This document shows, in pieces, positions 24,376-33,133 of a stretch of 64,000 nt of DNA (position 1 is its first letter; each line of letters starts with the position of its first letter). This DNA is from Lutispora sp003527145. Lineage in GTDB: Bacteria > Bacillota > Clostridia > Lutisporales > Lutisporaceae. Below the pieces are notes generated by a model. The model had not been told where the DNA came from and did not search any database. It saw nothing but the letters and a program-made list of their open reading frames with translations. The position numbers and the translations under genes are program-made. The stretch covers positions 1 through 64,000 of the forward strand of contig JASBZB010000022.1 in the NCBI GenBank assembly GCA_029983695.1, read 5' to 3'.

Positions 24376-25374
24376 ATGAAATTGGGGAATAATAAGCAGG
24401 AGCTTTTAAGCCCTTTGAGCGACATAGTATTTAAAGCCTTATTTGGCAGGGAAGAAAAAAATAGTAAAATAATACTCATAGATTTTCTAAATTCTGTACT
24501 ATCTCTCGAAGGTAATGAAAAGATAACTGAAATAATTCACTTAAGCCCTTTCAACATAAAAGAATACAAAGAGGATAAAGGCTCCATATTTGACATAAAG
24601 GTAAAGAATCAGAGAGAAGAAAGAATAAACATAGAAATGCAGATAAACAATGTAGATGATTTCAGGAAAAGAAGCTTATATTACTGGAGCAAGATGTACT
24701 CCGAAACCATAAAGGAATCTGAAAACTATACAAATCTAAAGAAGAGCATAGTAATAAACATAATGGATTTCGAAATAATAAAAGAGACAAACAGATACCA
24801 CACAGAGTATAGGATACTGGAAAAGGAAGAAAAGTTTCCATTACTGGATGATCTGGAAATACACTATATAGAACTTCAAAAATTCCATCCTCAAAAGGAT
24901 CCGGAAGAAATGGAAGCCATAGAATTATGGCTGAGCTTTATAAAAAAAGCCGGAAAAGAAGAAATAGAAAAACTGGTTGAGAGAAAGGAGGAGCTGAGTA
25001 TAGCTATGGAAATGCTGAAAAAAATAAGTGCAGATGAAGAATTGAGAGAAAAATATGCAGCTCGTGAGAAAGCCAGACTTGACGCCATATCAAGCCTTAA
25101 GTTTGCTGAAATGAAGGGCATAGAAAAAGGCAAGGCTGAAGGTAGAGCTGAAGGCAAAGCTGAAGGTAGAGCTGAAGGCAAAGCTGAAGGTAGAGCTGAA
25201 GGCAGAGCTGAATTATTGATAAGACTTCTCAGCAAAAAATTTGGCGTATTGCCTAGGCCTTTAGAAGAAAGGATACGAAATGCTGCTCTTCCTGTTTTGG
25301 ATTTGCTGGCAGAAAATATATTTGAGCTCAATTCTATAGATGAAGTCATAAGATTAATCGATGAAAACAAGTAA
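24376..25374 (+). CDS. Rpn-family PD-(D/E)XK recombination-promoting nuclease/transposase (copy 1)
   Basis: A 332-residue Rpn protein. The N-terminal nuclease domain begins LLSPLSDIVFKALFGREEKN, with FDIKVKNQREERINIEMQIN holding the D...E-x-Q catalytic core; then a helical section, a tetrapeptide repeat run (EGRA/EGKA, 12-nt units, about 25140-25210) and a C-terminal helix pair. The family promotes RecA-independent recombination by nicking DNA. AAAGGGGG abuts the ATG at 24376, so initiation at the TTG two codons on is possible. The N-terminal 250 codons are almost identical in DNA to 43345-44316, whereas repeat number and C-terminus differ. A shared promoter leader and terminator accompany it. 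This is a moving or converting gene rather than a host gene. Confidence 0.9.
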   Translation: MKLGNNKQELLSPLSDIVFKALFGREEKNSKIILIDFLNSVLSLEGNEKITEIIHLSPFNIKEYKEDKGSIFDIKVKNQREERINIEMQINNVDDFRKRSLYYWSKMYSETIKESENYTNLKKSIVINIMDFEIIKETNRYHTEYRILEKEEKFPLLDDLEIHYIELQKFHPQKDPEEMEAIELWLSFIKKAGKEEIEKLVERKEELSIAMEMLKKISADEELREKYAAREKARLDAISSLKFAEMKGIEKGKAEGRAEGKAEGRAEGKAEGRAEGRAELLIRLLSKKFGVLPRPLEERIRNAALPVLDLLAENIFELNSIDEVIRLIDENK

Positions 25375-25410
25375 GTGGGAGCTATGCAGTTCCCACTTAC
25401 TTGTTTTTTT
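25364..25410 (+). terminator. Terminator of rpn copy 1
   Basis: A 17-bp perfect stem (25364-25380 with 25391-25407) overlapping the stop codon, 10-nt loop, ending in a T7 run. Copy 2 has a terminator of the same layout but different stem sequence. Confidence 0.88.
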
Positions 25411-25486
25411 AGAATGGCGGCTAGGAGAGCTGGTCTGCCCAGACAGACCTGCCTATTCTGGTGTCCAGTCCCGCTTGTCCCATACA

Positions 25487-26104
25487 TTATTTGCATTCAC
25501 ACAGATAAATGTTAAACTCATCTCTTAGAGTTTTATCATTGAAAGCTACATATAGCGGACGATTAAAGTTCATATCATCAAGCACTCTAATGTTATTATA
25601 GATGTTTTGTCTGTTTAAGTGGTTGAAAACTCCCAAGTCGACTACTCCAAATGCTACTTTTTTATCATTAACGGATTTCAGCAGCTCATCTATCGATTTA
25701 AAGAGCTTTTTATTCTCCAACCCAATGGAATCAATAATTTCTCCATACTTATAGTTTTCTATAACCCCAAGCTTTGAATTTTCCTCAAATAAACCTTCGA
25801 TATTGCCATAATAAACCTTATTAGTTGATGTAACTATTGAAGTTACTGCATCCCTCAGCTTCTCAGAAAAGTAAAAAAGTTTTTCTCTTTCAGGTGTTTT
25901 TTGAACCTGAAATACTATATCGATTTCTTTATTATTGAACTTTTTTTCAATCAATGACCACTCTTGTATTATATAGTCAGCTTTATAGCCCATTCTGTCA
26001 ATTATTAAGCTTACAGTATCATAATCTGAGCCACAGATATTTTTGTTTTTATCAATATATTGATATGGTGGAAATGGATCGGCTCCAATTATTAAATGCC
26101 TCAT
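25487..26104 (-). CDS. Signal-less solute-binding (SBP family 3-like) domain protein
   Basis: A 205-residue protein with the fold pattern of family 3 periplasmic binding proteins: IIGADPFPPYQYIDKNKNIC opening, GSDYDTVSLIIDRMGYK, a VFQVQKTPEREKLFYFSEKL segment, hinge VIENYKYGEIIDSIG and SVNDKKVAFGVVDLGVFNHL. There is no signal peptide, lipobox or membrane segment; the conserved domain starts at residue 4. The ATG lies one base after the stop of the M29-type gene, so the two are coupled. It ends about 20 residues short of typical family members, next to the Rpn copy, so the tail may have been lost. A cytosolic ligand sensor or binding protein is my inference. Confidence 0.72.
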   Translation of the reverse strand: MRHLIIGADPFPPYQYIDKNKNICGSDYDTVSLIIDRMGYKADYIIQEWSLIEKKFNNKEIDIVFQVQKTPEREKLFYFSEKLRDAVTSIVTSTNKVYYGNIEGLFEENSKLGVIENYKYGEIIDSIGLENKKLFKSIDELLKSVNDKKVAFGVVDLGVFNHLNRQNIYNNIRVLDDMNFNRPLYVAFNDKTLRDEFNIYLCECK

Positions 26105-26105
26105 A

Positions 26106-27155
26106 TTACTCTTTCCCCAACTTATTTGCCAGAGCCTTCAATTCAGGATGTATGAATTTACCGTATTCCATGATTTGCTCATCATCCAGCCATACTGAGC
26201 ACTCCAGGCTAATTCCATCCACATGGCTTTTGGCTACTCTTGGCTCACTTCCGGAATAATTTGGCCCTTGATGCCCAAATCCCCATTCTGTACTTCCCCA
26301 TATCCTTTCATCTTCTGTTGTGCAACCTTCAAGCTTTGCATTGGGGCTGCATCCGTAACATACATGAGCTGCTAAATACATGTTCGGATCCTCCAGCGAC
26401 TTGAAATACTCCTCTGCCTGCTTGGCTAACTTACCGCCCTCGAATTTAACGATCCGCCCTTTTTCAACAATATAAGTTATCGTTTCACTAAGAACACCAA
26501 GCTCCAAGTCTCCTCCGCCGCTATATGCTCCATCGAAGGTAATCCTTCCATTTATGGTTTCTTCCTTCGGTGCCCATCCAATCTGTCCAATCAGAAAGTG
26601 AGCGCCAGGTGTGCTATAGTCAATCTCATTATTTATAGGACGTTTAGGATCATTTTCAAAGGCAACATCAGTGCCGGCTTTATTTGTAATCCTAACTTTT
26701 TTCGCTGCCTTTGTGATATCTGTCAGCTTAGTCTGAAATTCCTTTTGAATTTGCATATCTACAAGCCCAATATTTCTTACTATTCTCTCAATTCCTAATC
26801 CACCCAGCATAACTTGACGAGTTCTTCCATTTGTGACAGCCTTGTCCCAAATAGGTGAATAAAGCAGCCATTGATCGTTTAATTCAATCCATACATCTGT
26901 CTGGTCAGCGCATGCTTTAAGCGGGTCAGGCAAATAATCCATAGTCAAGGAACCATATCCTTTCGGTGTCGAATGCCATGCCAGCATAGCTTTTGCCCCT
27001 AATGCATCAGCTATTTTTGTAATTTCTTCGGCTACTCTGAAATCACCGATAGAGTCAATTGTAACCAACACACTTTCACCTTTTTTAACCTTAACCATAT
27101 CATGCATTAGTTTATACGCTGACTTCGTTAATTCCATGTCTAAAAATTGTGCCAT
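26106..27155 (-). CDS. M29-type metallopeptidase / NicX-like metalloenzyme
   Basis: A 349-residue protein of the thermophilic aminopeptidase (M29) superfamily, which also holds 2,5-dihydroxypyridine dioxygenase NicX. The N-terminal domain (ESVLVTIDSIGDFRVAEEIT) precedes the metal domain: GDLELGVLSETITY, LAAHVCYGCSPNAKLEG and the HxD pair in KSHVDGISLECSVWLD. Metal ligands look conserved. Its ATG overlaps the permease stop (TAATG), showing translational coupling. Since the partner is an NCS1-type nucleobase/allantoin/hydantoin transporter and the controller is PucR-like, a ring-opening or hydrolytic role on a nitrogen heterocycle is as likely as a peptidase role (inference). Confidence 0.75.
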   Translation of the reverse strand: MAQFLDMELTKSAYKLMHDMVKVKKGESVLVTIDSIGDFRVAEEITKIADALGAKAMLAWHSTPKGYGSLTMDYLPDPLKACADQTDVWIELNDQWLLYSPIWDKAVTNGRTRQVMLGGLGIERIVRNIGLVDMQIQKEFQTKLTDITKAAKKVRITNKAGTDVAFENDPKRPINNEIDYSTPGAHFLIGQIGWAPKEETINGRITFDGAYSGGGDLELGVLSETITYIVEKGRIVKFEGGKLAKQAEEYFKSLEDPNMYLAAHVCYGCSPNAKLEGCTTEDERIWGSTEWGFGHQGPNYSGSEPRVAKSHVDGISLECSVWLDDEQIMEYGKFIHPELKALANKLGKE

Positions 27156-28453
27156 TACATTTCCTCCTCCTTATTTTCTTCTTGCTCTATTTTTAATGGT
27201 CTTAATTTCATCAAAATTATATATATTATTATAGATGTCGCTAATGAGTTAATGGATGCTATCCCTGCTTTCACTGCAAATCCAACAATACAACCTGCTG
27301 CCCAAGCAATTAGCGCATTCATATTCCATGCCGGAATTTGACTTTCATCTTTGAATCGATAGTTTTGCTTTCTGATTATATAATAATCTGCCATAATTAC
27401 TCCAGCCATAGGAGGTACTCCTATACCAAGTATGCTTAACCAACTGGCAAAATATTTTGCGACTCCCAAGCCTCCTAATGCTGCCCCGATAGTGCCGACT
27501 GTTAAAGTGATCTTCTTTTTTTTGACATGAATCATATTAGATAAGCCTAAAGATGAAGTATATAAGTTATTATCATTAGTAGTCCATTGTGCAAGTATCA
27601 AAACTATTAGAGCAGGAAATCCCAAGCCTAATTGCAGCATTGCTTTAGGCAAATCGCCTATGCCGGTAGTTAGTGTTGTCAAATATCCTGCGATAATGAT
27701 AAAAGTATTAGCTGCCAAATACCCAAATATAGTAGCTATCCAAGCTGCTTTTGTATCTTTTGAATATCTAGTTATATCAGCTTGTGCTGAAGCGCCCGCA
27801 GCAAATGACCCTACAACCATTACAATGCCAGCACTTAATGTTACATTGCCTTGAGGTACAATCGATACGGTATTACCCCATCCACCTATAGACTTTATAG
27901 CGGCAACTGTACCAATAGTAGCAGTAATAACAATCAAGGGAACGGCAATTTTGCTAAGTGCATCTAATCCCTTATAACCGAAATATGCCGTTATAAGCAT
28001 CAGCATTCCACCCCAAAAGCCTGCGAAACCAGGATGGGTTATAAAACCTGCGTTTGGAAACATAGCATTAATAGTATTACCGAATAAACCGGATTGAACT
28101 GAAAACCATCCTGCCATTGTGAGTGCTAAAACCAGACTGACAATTTTGAAGCCTTCATGTCCAAAGCTATAGATAGCAAGTCTTGAAGATGATAATCCTT
28201 CTTTTGCACCTGCTGCTCCAATAGCTCCGCCGAAAAAGGATAGAATTGTGTTCCCTACGATTGCCGCCATTAAAGCATCTTTAAAGTTCAACCCTGCAGC
28301 CATCGCCGCACCGGTGAACAATCCTGACATCGCAATGCAAAATCCCGCTGCAACCATCGCTACACTAAAGATGCTTTTTCGTTCACTTTGAGGTATTCTT
28401 TCAATAGCATAATCATTATTTGCCGTTTTTGCTTCTATTTGTGTTTTCATCAT
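27155..28453 (-). CDS. NCS1-family nucleobase (cytosine/purine/hydantoin) permease, CodB-like
   Basis: A 432-residue transporter with about twelve membrane segments. Marks: SIFSVAMVAAGFCIAMSGLF at the first helix, GNTILSFFGGAIGAAGAKEG, SFAAGASAQADITRYSKDTK (a consensus NCS1 motif near helix 6) and TNDNNLYTSSLGLSNMI. It imports a nucleobase or related heterocycle by ion or proton coupling. I begin it at ATG 28453, after AAAGGAGGG; a reading from 28486 has no ribosome site. It heads the operon permease, M29-type enzyme, SBP-like protein, downstream of the pucR-like gene. Confidence 0.9.
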   Translation of the reverse strand: MMKTQIEAKTANNDYAIERIPQSERKSIFSVAMVAAGFCIAMSGLFTGAAMAAGLNFKDALMAAIVGNTILSFFGGAIGAAGAKEGLSSSRLAIYSFGHEGFKIVSLVLALTMAGWFSVQSGLFGNTINAMFPNAGFITHPGFAGFWGGMLMLITAYFGYKGLDALSKIAVPLIVITATIGTVAAIKSIGGWGNTVSIVPQGNVTLSAGIVMVVGSFAAGASAQADITRYSKDTKAAWIATIFGYLAANTFIIIAGYLTTLTTGIGDLPKAMLQLGLGFPALIVLILAQWTTNDNNLYTSSLGLSNMIHVKKKKITLTVGTIGAALGGLGVAKYFASWLSILGIGVPPMAGVIMADYYIIRKQNYRFKDESQIPAWNMNALIAWAAGCIVGFAVKAGIASINSLATSIIIYIILMKLRPLKIEQEENKEEEM

Positions 28454-28516
28454 AAAAACCCTCCTTTCAACTACACTATACAGCATAATGATTTCATGCT
28501 CATTATTTGAAATATC

Positions 28517-28562
28517 AAAAATAAACTAATAAATTGTGCACCTGCACAATTTATTAGTTTAT
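28517..28562 (-). terminator. 20-bp perfect inverted repeat between pucR-like gene and permease operon
   Basis: Arms 28521-28540 and 28543-28562 pair perfectly with a 2-nt loop; the right arm covers the pucR-like stop codon. On the minus strand TTTTGATATTTC follows. Likely a terminator; such a symmetric site could also bind a dimeric regulator. Confidence 0.6.
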
Positions 28563-30178
28563 TCAAAGTATTCGGATACAATAAATATCAATGTATTCAA
28601 TAAGTAGGGCATACTCCATGGTTCATATCCCAAAATCTCAACTATCTTTTTCTTTCTATAATTTATCGTATTTCTATGCAGATATAGCTCATCAGCTACT
28701 TTTTCAGTACTCATATTATTATAGATTAACGACCTTAACGTCACGTATAAGTTCATATTTGTCTCTTCATCATATTTCTTTAGTTCAATAAAAAAATCAT
28801 TTTTTATTGAACTAAACCTTTTGATATCCCGAATTTCTTTAAAAATTCCATAAAAACTAAGGTCCTCGAAATTGACCACATTATTAACTCCCAGAAAATG
28901 CCTTCCTATTCTAACTGCATCCATAGCTTCCATATAGGCATTTGGAATGCTTTTATAGTTATCTATATCTGTGCTTATTCCAACTGACACAGAGCCTGTA
29001 AAGCTCTCATTGCAGCACTTCAGTATATTGCGGCCTAAATTTTTAGACCTTTCATATGTTTTCCTGTTATCCTGCTGAAGCAGAATTATAAAAGTATCGC
29101 TTCTAAGCCCTATAAGATTTAAATCATTATCCGCTTTTACTATGACTTTAACCTTATTATATAGGACTTCATTGATGAATTTCTCATAGTCTTTGGTTTT
29201 TATTCCGACACTTTCCTGTATATCATTGAGATTAACTATTAGCATCCTGCACTTATCTAAAATATTCCACCCGACATCATGCCCCATTTTAACAGCAACA
29301 TCATCAGATCTAAAATTCCAAGTTATTAGATCGCTGATATATTCCTGTTTTCTGACAGTTTCCAATTCGCTTATTCTTGAATTTTTCGTGAATATTAATG
29401 TACACAAGCTTGCCATAATCTGCAGAACTCTTATATTTTTGTCTAAATCGTTTCCCGAAATTTCTGCTGCAATAAGTCCATAATGCAACCCATTGGATTG
29501 AATGGGAAGTATTATTTTTTTAACTGAATTTGCATCAATGATGCAATATCCCTTTTTCCTGCATTCTTCCCTTATTGAATTATAGTACTCTGTAATTAAA
29601 CCAACTATCTCATTCAATTTTTTATCATACTTTGGATACAGAATTTTATTATTTATATCCAGGAAAAAAATCTTACTGCCATACTCTTCCGACATAGTTT
29701 TATAAATATAATTCACATCTCTTTTTGTAGCTATATATTCTATTAATTTATTTTGCATATTGATTACGCTATTATACTCAGAATCCGGATTACCCATAAG
29801 CCTTAGGATAATGGGGTTAAGTATTTCAACATAGGATCTTTCACTATTAGCAACAATAAGCGGAAATTCCAACTCGTTACATAATTCTATAATAGCTTGG
29901 TGAACTTCTTTAATGAATAGATCAACATGACATATCACAAGTCCCGCAGATTTTTTTTCATGTAAAGCAAGAATAACCGATTTCTGTTTTTCAATATCCT
30001 GCATTATTGCATAGAACGAAGTAATATACAACTGGTTTTCAAGCACCCAGGTTTTAATTTTTGTCTCAGCTACTTCTAGGACGCTTATGCTTGATACTTC
30101 ATTATCGCTGCCCTTCATACCCGCAACAATTTTAGCATCTTTTAGACCTCCAAAATTCATAACATCTTTAATAATCAT
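28559..30178 (-). CDS. PucR-family transcriptional regulator
   Basis: A 539-residue regulator. N-terminal PucR sensor domain (DVMNFGGLKDAKIVAGMKG, SVLEVAETKIKTWVLENQLY, PLIVANSERSYVEILNPII), a central GAF/GGDEF-like segment (RMLIVNLNDIQESVGIK; GSVSVGISTDIDNYKSIPNA) and the C-terminal HTH (MSTEKVADELYLHRNTINYR). In Bacillus PucR activates purine-catabolism genes in response to allantoin-type ligands. The gene lies in the same orientation immediately upstream of the NCS1 permease operon, which is its probable target. Full length. Confidence 0.92.
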   Translation of the reverse strand: MIIKDVMNFGGLKDAKIVAGMKGSDNEVSSISVLEVAETKIKTWVLENQLYITSFYAIMQDIEKQKSVILALHEKKSAGLVICHVDLFIKEVHQAIIELCNELEFPLIVANSERSYVEILNPIILRLMGNPDSEYNSVINMQNKLIEYIATKRDVNYIYKTMSEEYGSKIFFLDINNKILYPKYDKKLNEIVGLITEYYNSIREECRKKGYCIIDANSVKKIILPIQSNGLHYGLIAAEISGNDLDKNIRVLQIMASLCTLIFTKNSRISELETVRKQEYISDLITWNFRSDDVAVKMGHDVGWNILDKCRMLIVNLNDIQESVGIKTKDYEKFINEVLYNKVKVIVKADNDLNLIGLRSDTFIILLQQDNRKTYERSKNLGRNILKCCNESFTGSVSVGISTDIDNYKSIPNAYMEAMDAVRIGRHFLGVNNVVNFEDLSFYGIFKEIRDIKRFSSIKNDFFIELKKYDEETNMNLYVTLRSLIYNNMSTEKVADELYLHRNTINYRKKKIVEILGYEPWSMPYLLNTLIFIVSEYFE

Positions 30179-30508
30179 AAAACTATCATCCCTTCCGCTT
30201 ATTATAGTCTTTAAAAAGCAATATACGGTTTATTCTAATGTCGCTGAATTCGATTGATTCTTCGATGCGGCCTTGTTTGCTGCGGTATTTTAAATGTTAT
30301 TATAATATAAAACATATTATTATACTATAAATAGAATGAGCCATATTACGGTAAAAGCATGAATACATTTTCTTACAAAATCATTATAAAGGATTTTTTT
30401 AAATCTGCCTTATTTATTTCAATTCAACCAGGTGGTTCTGCATAAGGTGACATCCAGTATCCTCTAATACTTTTTTATATTACTTCAAATTTATTGATAA
30501 CTGCTCCT
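30179..30508. other. Upstream region of the pucR-like gene
   Basis: About 330 A/T-rich bases. A perfect TATAAT on the minus strand near 30208 could serve the pucR-like gene, but no good -35 box is spaced to it. No gene remnant recognised. Confidence 0.35.
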
Positions 30509-30710
30509 AAACTTCATTTACACCTTTTGGAATTATTGATATATTATAATTAGCAAACGAAAGGAAGAGCTGAGTATTGCTATGGAAATGCTGCTCTTCC
30601 TGTTTTGGATTTGCTGGCAGAAAATATATTTGAGCTCAATTCTACAGAAGAGGCCATAAATTTAATCGAATCGAGTAGTAGGTAGGTGATTAGTTCACCT
30701 ATCTACTATC
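30509..30710 (+). pseudogene. Internally deleted Rpn repeat (non-coding derivative)
   Basis: The leader with its promoter (TTTACA 30517-30522, 17 nt, TATATT 30540-30545) is intact. It then jumps from GAAAGG at the gene start to the internal GAAAGG (24983-24988 of copy 1), and again from internal GAAATGCTG to the second GAAATGCTG near the 3' end (25009-25017 and 25277-25285 of copy 1). The tail keeps the 3' coding end and its own inverted-repeat terminator (near 30676-30705). Both deletions fall on short direct repeats, so this is a miniature derivative of the gene at 24376. Confidence 0.85.
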
Positions 30711-30736
30711 CGCCAGATTATGTCCTGCTTTGCAAT

Positions 30737-30778
30737 TACAATGAGTTAGTTGACTTGTCAACTAACTCATTGTAAAAT
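30737..30778 (+). promoter_or_regulatory. MarR-gene promoter with 38-bp perfect palindrome
   Basis: TTGACT (30750-30755), a 17-nt spacer and TAAAAT (30773-30778). An 18-bp perfect inverted repeat with a 2-nt centre (30737-30754, 30757-30774) covers the -35 and touches the -10. This is an excellent MarR-type autorepressor site. Confidence 0.85.
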
Positions 30779-30794
30779 AAACATGGTGATAAAA

Positions 30795-31226
30795 ATGAAT
30801 AACATGTACGAAGAATTTGGAAGATGGATATCTATATTGTATAGGCAGTTTCAGATATATATAAATAATGAATTGAAGGACTTAGGTATAACATCGGCTG
30901 AATATATATATTTGATAAAGCTCTATGAAAACAAGGAATTGACCCAAGAGAATTTAGCCGAAATATATTATATTGATAAGGCAGCCATAACAAGAAGTAT
31001 AAAGAGCCTTGAAGATAAAGGCTATATAATGAGAATAAAAAATGAAAGGGACAAAAGATCCTATCGAATACAAGTCACAGAAAAGGCATTAAAGACTAAA
31101 CACAGAATATATGATGCATTAAAATCTTGGGATGATTTGATCTCATTGGATGTAAGCGATGAAGAATTAAAAATGGTATCCCATATTATAAGGACTATGT
31201 CGCTAAAGGCATTGAATAGAGATTAG
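30795..31226 (+). CDS. MarR-family transcriptional regulator
   Basis: A 143-residue winged-helix regulator: GITSAEYIYLIKLYENKELT, the recognition helix region AEIYYIDKAAITRSIKSLED and the wing KGYIMRIKNERDKRSYRIQV. I choose ATG 30795 because GGTGAT lies five bases upstream; a reading from 30750 would begin inside the operator palindrome. It very probably represses itself and the following membrane-protein gene through the 38-bp site. Ligand unknown. Confidence 0.9.
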   Translation: MNNMYEEFGRWISILYRQFQIYINNELKDLGITSAEYIYLIKLYENKELTQENLAEIYYIDKAAITRSIKSLEDKGYIMRIKNERDKRSYRIQVTEKALKTKHRIYDALKSWDDLISLDVSDEELKMVSHIIRTMSLKALNRD

Positions 31227-31243
31227 CAAAGGGAGATGATTTT

Positions 31244-31471
31244 GTGAAGATAAATAAGAAATATAGGGGAATTGTATTTTCATGTCTTGCAGCTGTATTT
31301 ATATCTGTACCAATCGCTTTTTTTATGGTGATAATGAATTATGGATTTAGAGCAGGTTTTTTCATAGCGTTTTTAAAGTCTTCATTGGCAGGCACTGCCA
31401 TTTCTGTGCCATTGGCTAATATATTTATCCCAATGGCAGAAAAGATAGTAAATAAGATAGTAGAGAAATAG
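31244..31471 (+). CDS. DUF2798-type small membrane protein
   Basis: A 75-residue protein with two membrane helices (GIVFSCLAAVFISVPIAFFM and a second around SLAGTAISVPLANIFIP) separated by a short loop; this matches the DUF2798 pattern. GTG start at 31244 after GGGAG. It lies 17 nt after the MarR gene, so it is co-regulated and may be the effector, for example an export or stress membrane protein. The function of the family is not known. Confidence 0.75.
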   Translation: MKINKKYRGIVFSCLAAVFISVPIAFFMVIMNYGFRAGFFIAFLKSSLAGTAISVPLANIFIPMAEKIVNKIVEK

Positions 31472-31497
31472 CAGGCCCATTTAAACTCTATCTTAGC

Positions 31498-31584
31498 ACT
31501 CGAAAGAAAAGATAACTGAAATAATTTGGAGTGTCTTACGAACTGTGTAAGGGGCCTGGGGGGCGGCGCCCCCCGCCCGCAGGG
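31498..31584. repeat. Rpn scrap plus very GC-rich hairpin
   Basis: 31508-31525 repeats a piece of the rpn coding sequence (GAAAAGATAACTGAAATAAT). Directly after it lies a GC-only hairpin, GGGGGGC (31558-31564) with GCCCCCC (31568-31574), in otherwise A/T-rich DNA. It may terminate the M18 gene but lacks a T-run. A related GGGGTCTGGGG motif lies near 48611. Confidence 0.45.
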
Positions 31585-32883
31585 TTACTTATAAAACTCT
31601 TCAAAGCTTTTGGTTACATAGGTGTGGTCAGACACACCTCCCAGCTCTCTGGCAGAATGCATGGCCAATACAGGGGTTCCCATATCTACGCATTTGATAT
31701 CCAGGTGTGAAGATGATATGGGACCTATTGTGCTCCCTCCCCTTTCATCGGATCGATTTACAAACCACTGATAAGGAACATTTGCATTGGAGCATATCTG
31801 AGCATATATTGATGAAGAATTGCTGTCTGTAGTATATCTCATATTGGCGCTTACTTTAATGACAGGGCCTTTGTTAATAAGGGGCCTGTTTTGTGGATCA
31901 TGCTTCTCGCCTACGTTTGGATGAACAGCATGGGCTAAATCTGCGGATATCATAAAGGACCTGGAAATAGCTCTAAAAAAGTCTTCTCTATCCCCGCCGG
32001 TTGATAATACTATTCTCTCCAAAATGTTAGAAAGCAGTTGAGAATCCGCACCCTGTTTGGTAGTACTTCCAACCTCTTCATTATCAAAGCACACCATTAT
32101 ATTGGTAGATTTAGACTCAGAGCACTTTGCAATAGCTGTTATTCCTGCATGCACCATAGCAAGATCATCAAGCCTTGGAGATGATATGAATTCATCATTT
32201 AGACCCATTATTGTTCCCTTTTCAAATTCATATAGGAACAAATCAAAATCAATTATATCTGAAGGATCAACCCTAGCTTCCTTGGCAATGGTATTTAATA
32301 AATAATTACCTTTTTCCATCTTTTCATTGATAAGCGCCATAAGAGGCAGCATATCCTTTTGCTTATTCAGCTCCACTCCCAAATTCATATCCCTATTCAT
32401 GTGTATTGCAAGATTTGGAATTATCATAATAGGTTTTCTAATATTTATCAGCTTGATAATGGGGGAAAATACATCATCACCTTTTATTGCCACTCTTCCT
32501 GCAACTGACAAGGGCCTGTCCATCCATGTGCTAAGTATTGGCCCACCATAGGTTTCAGTATTTAACTTAACATAATGATTCTCAGCTATCATCTCCGCTG
32601 CAGGCTTTATCCTAAATGTAGGTGAATCAGTATGAGCTCCAATTATCCTGAAGCCTTCCTCTTCAACCTTACTATCACCTGCCACAAAAGCAGTCAAGGC
32701 AGAATGATTTTTTATCACATAGTATCTTCCGCCTTTTTTCAGCTCCCATCTGATTTCTTCCTCTAATTCGGTAAAGCCATGACTATCAAGTATCTTTTTG
32801 ACGCTATCAACAGCATGAAATGATGAGGGGCTTTCATATATAAAATCTAAAAGCTCCTTTGCAAAATTTAATTCTTCACTCAT
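31585..32883 (-). CDS. apeB: M18-family aminopeptidase
   Basis: A 432-residue zinc aminopeptidase of the DNPEP/ApeB type, releasing N-terminal acidic or neutral residues in the cytosol. Marks: SPSSFHAVDSVKKILDSHGF, the first metal motif IIGAHTDSPTFRIKP, SSPRLDDLAMVHAG, VCFDNEEVGSTTKQGADS with the catalytic/metal Glu pair, SADLAHAVHPNVGEKHD and GTPVLAMHSARELGGVSD near the end. The ATG at 32883 follows AGGGAG; a TTG two codons earlier would overlap the site. Full length and stand-alone. Confidence 0.94.
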   Translation of the reverse strand: MSEELNFAKELLDFIYESPSSFHAVDSVKKILDSHGFTELEEEIRWELKKGGRYYVIKNHSALTAFVAGDSKVEEEGFRIIGAHTDSPTFRIKPAAEMIAENHYVKLNTETYGGPILSTWMDRPLSVAGRVAIKGDDVFSPIIKLINIRKPIMIIPNLAIHMNRDMNLGVELNKQKDMLPLMALINEKMEKGNYLLNTIAKEARVDPSDIIDFDLFLYEFEKGTIMGLNDEFISSPRLDDLAMVHAGITAIAKCSESKSTNIMVCFDNEEVGSTTKQGADSQLLSNILERIVLSTGGDREDFFRAISRSFMISADLAHAVHPNVGEKHDPQNRPLINKGPVIKVSANMRYTTDSNSSSIYAQICSNANVPYQWFVNRSDERGGSTIGPISSSHLDIKCVDMGTPVLAMHSARELGGVSDHTYVTKSFEEFYK

Positions 32884-33133
32884 TTGCAACTCTCCCTTTT
32901 TAAATTATATTTATAGTATATAGCAAAATTACCTAACATCCCAAGGTCAAAAACTATGGCTTTTATGGCTAAGCTCATTATAGAAGCTCTATTGACAGTA
33001 GAATTATCTGAAAAGATTTTAAAGAAGGAAGTTGCTTATTATAAAGAGATCATATCTCCAATTTCCGAATATGATAAACTATATAAATCCCAGCTATTAG
33101 AAACAGCTATAGAATACATTAATATTGTTAATC

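Noticed and set aside
25140..25210. Possible CRISPR-like or satellite array
   Set aside because: The 12-nt repeats are in-frame codons of the rpn gene without spacers.
24891..25496. Ser/Ala/Leu-rich minus-strand frame
   Set aside because: Antisense of the EGRA/EGKA repeat of the rpn gene; the same shadow occurs opposite copy 2.
31550..31584. Structured RNA or riboswitch at the GC-rich hairpin
   Set aside because: Only a short GC stem, no conserved riboswitch core and no downstream gene in the right direction.
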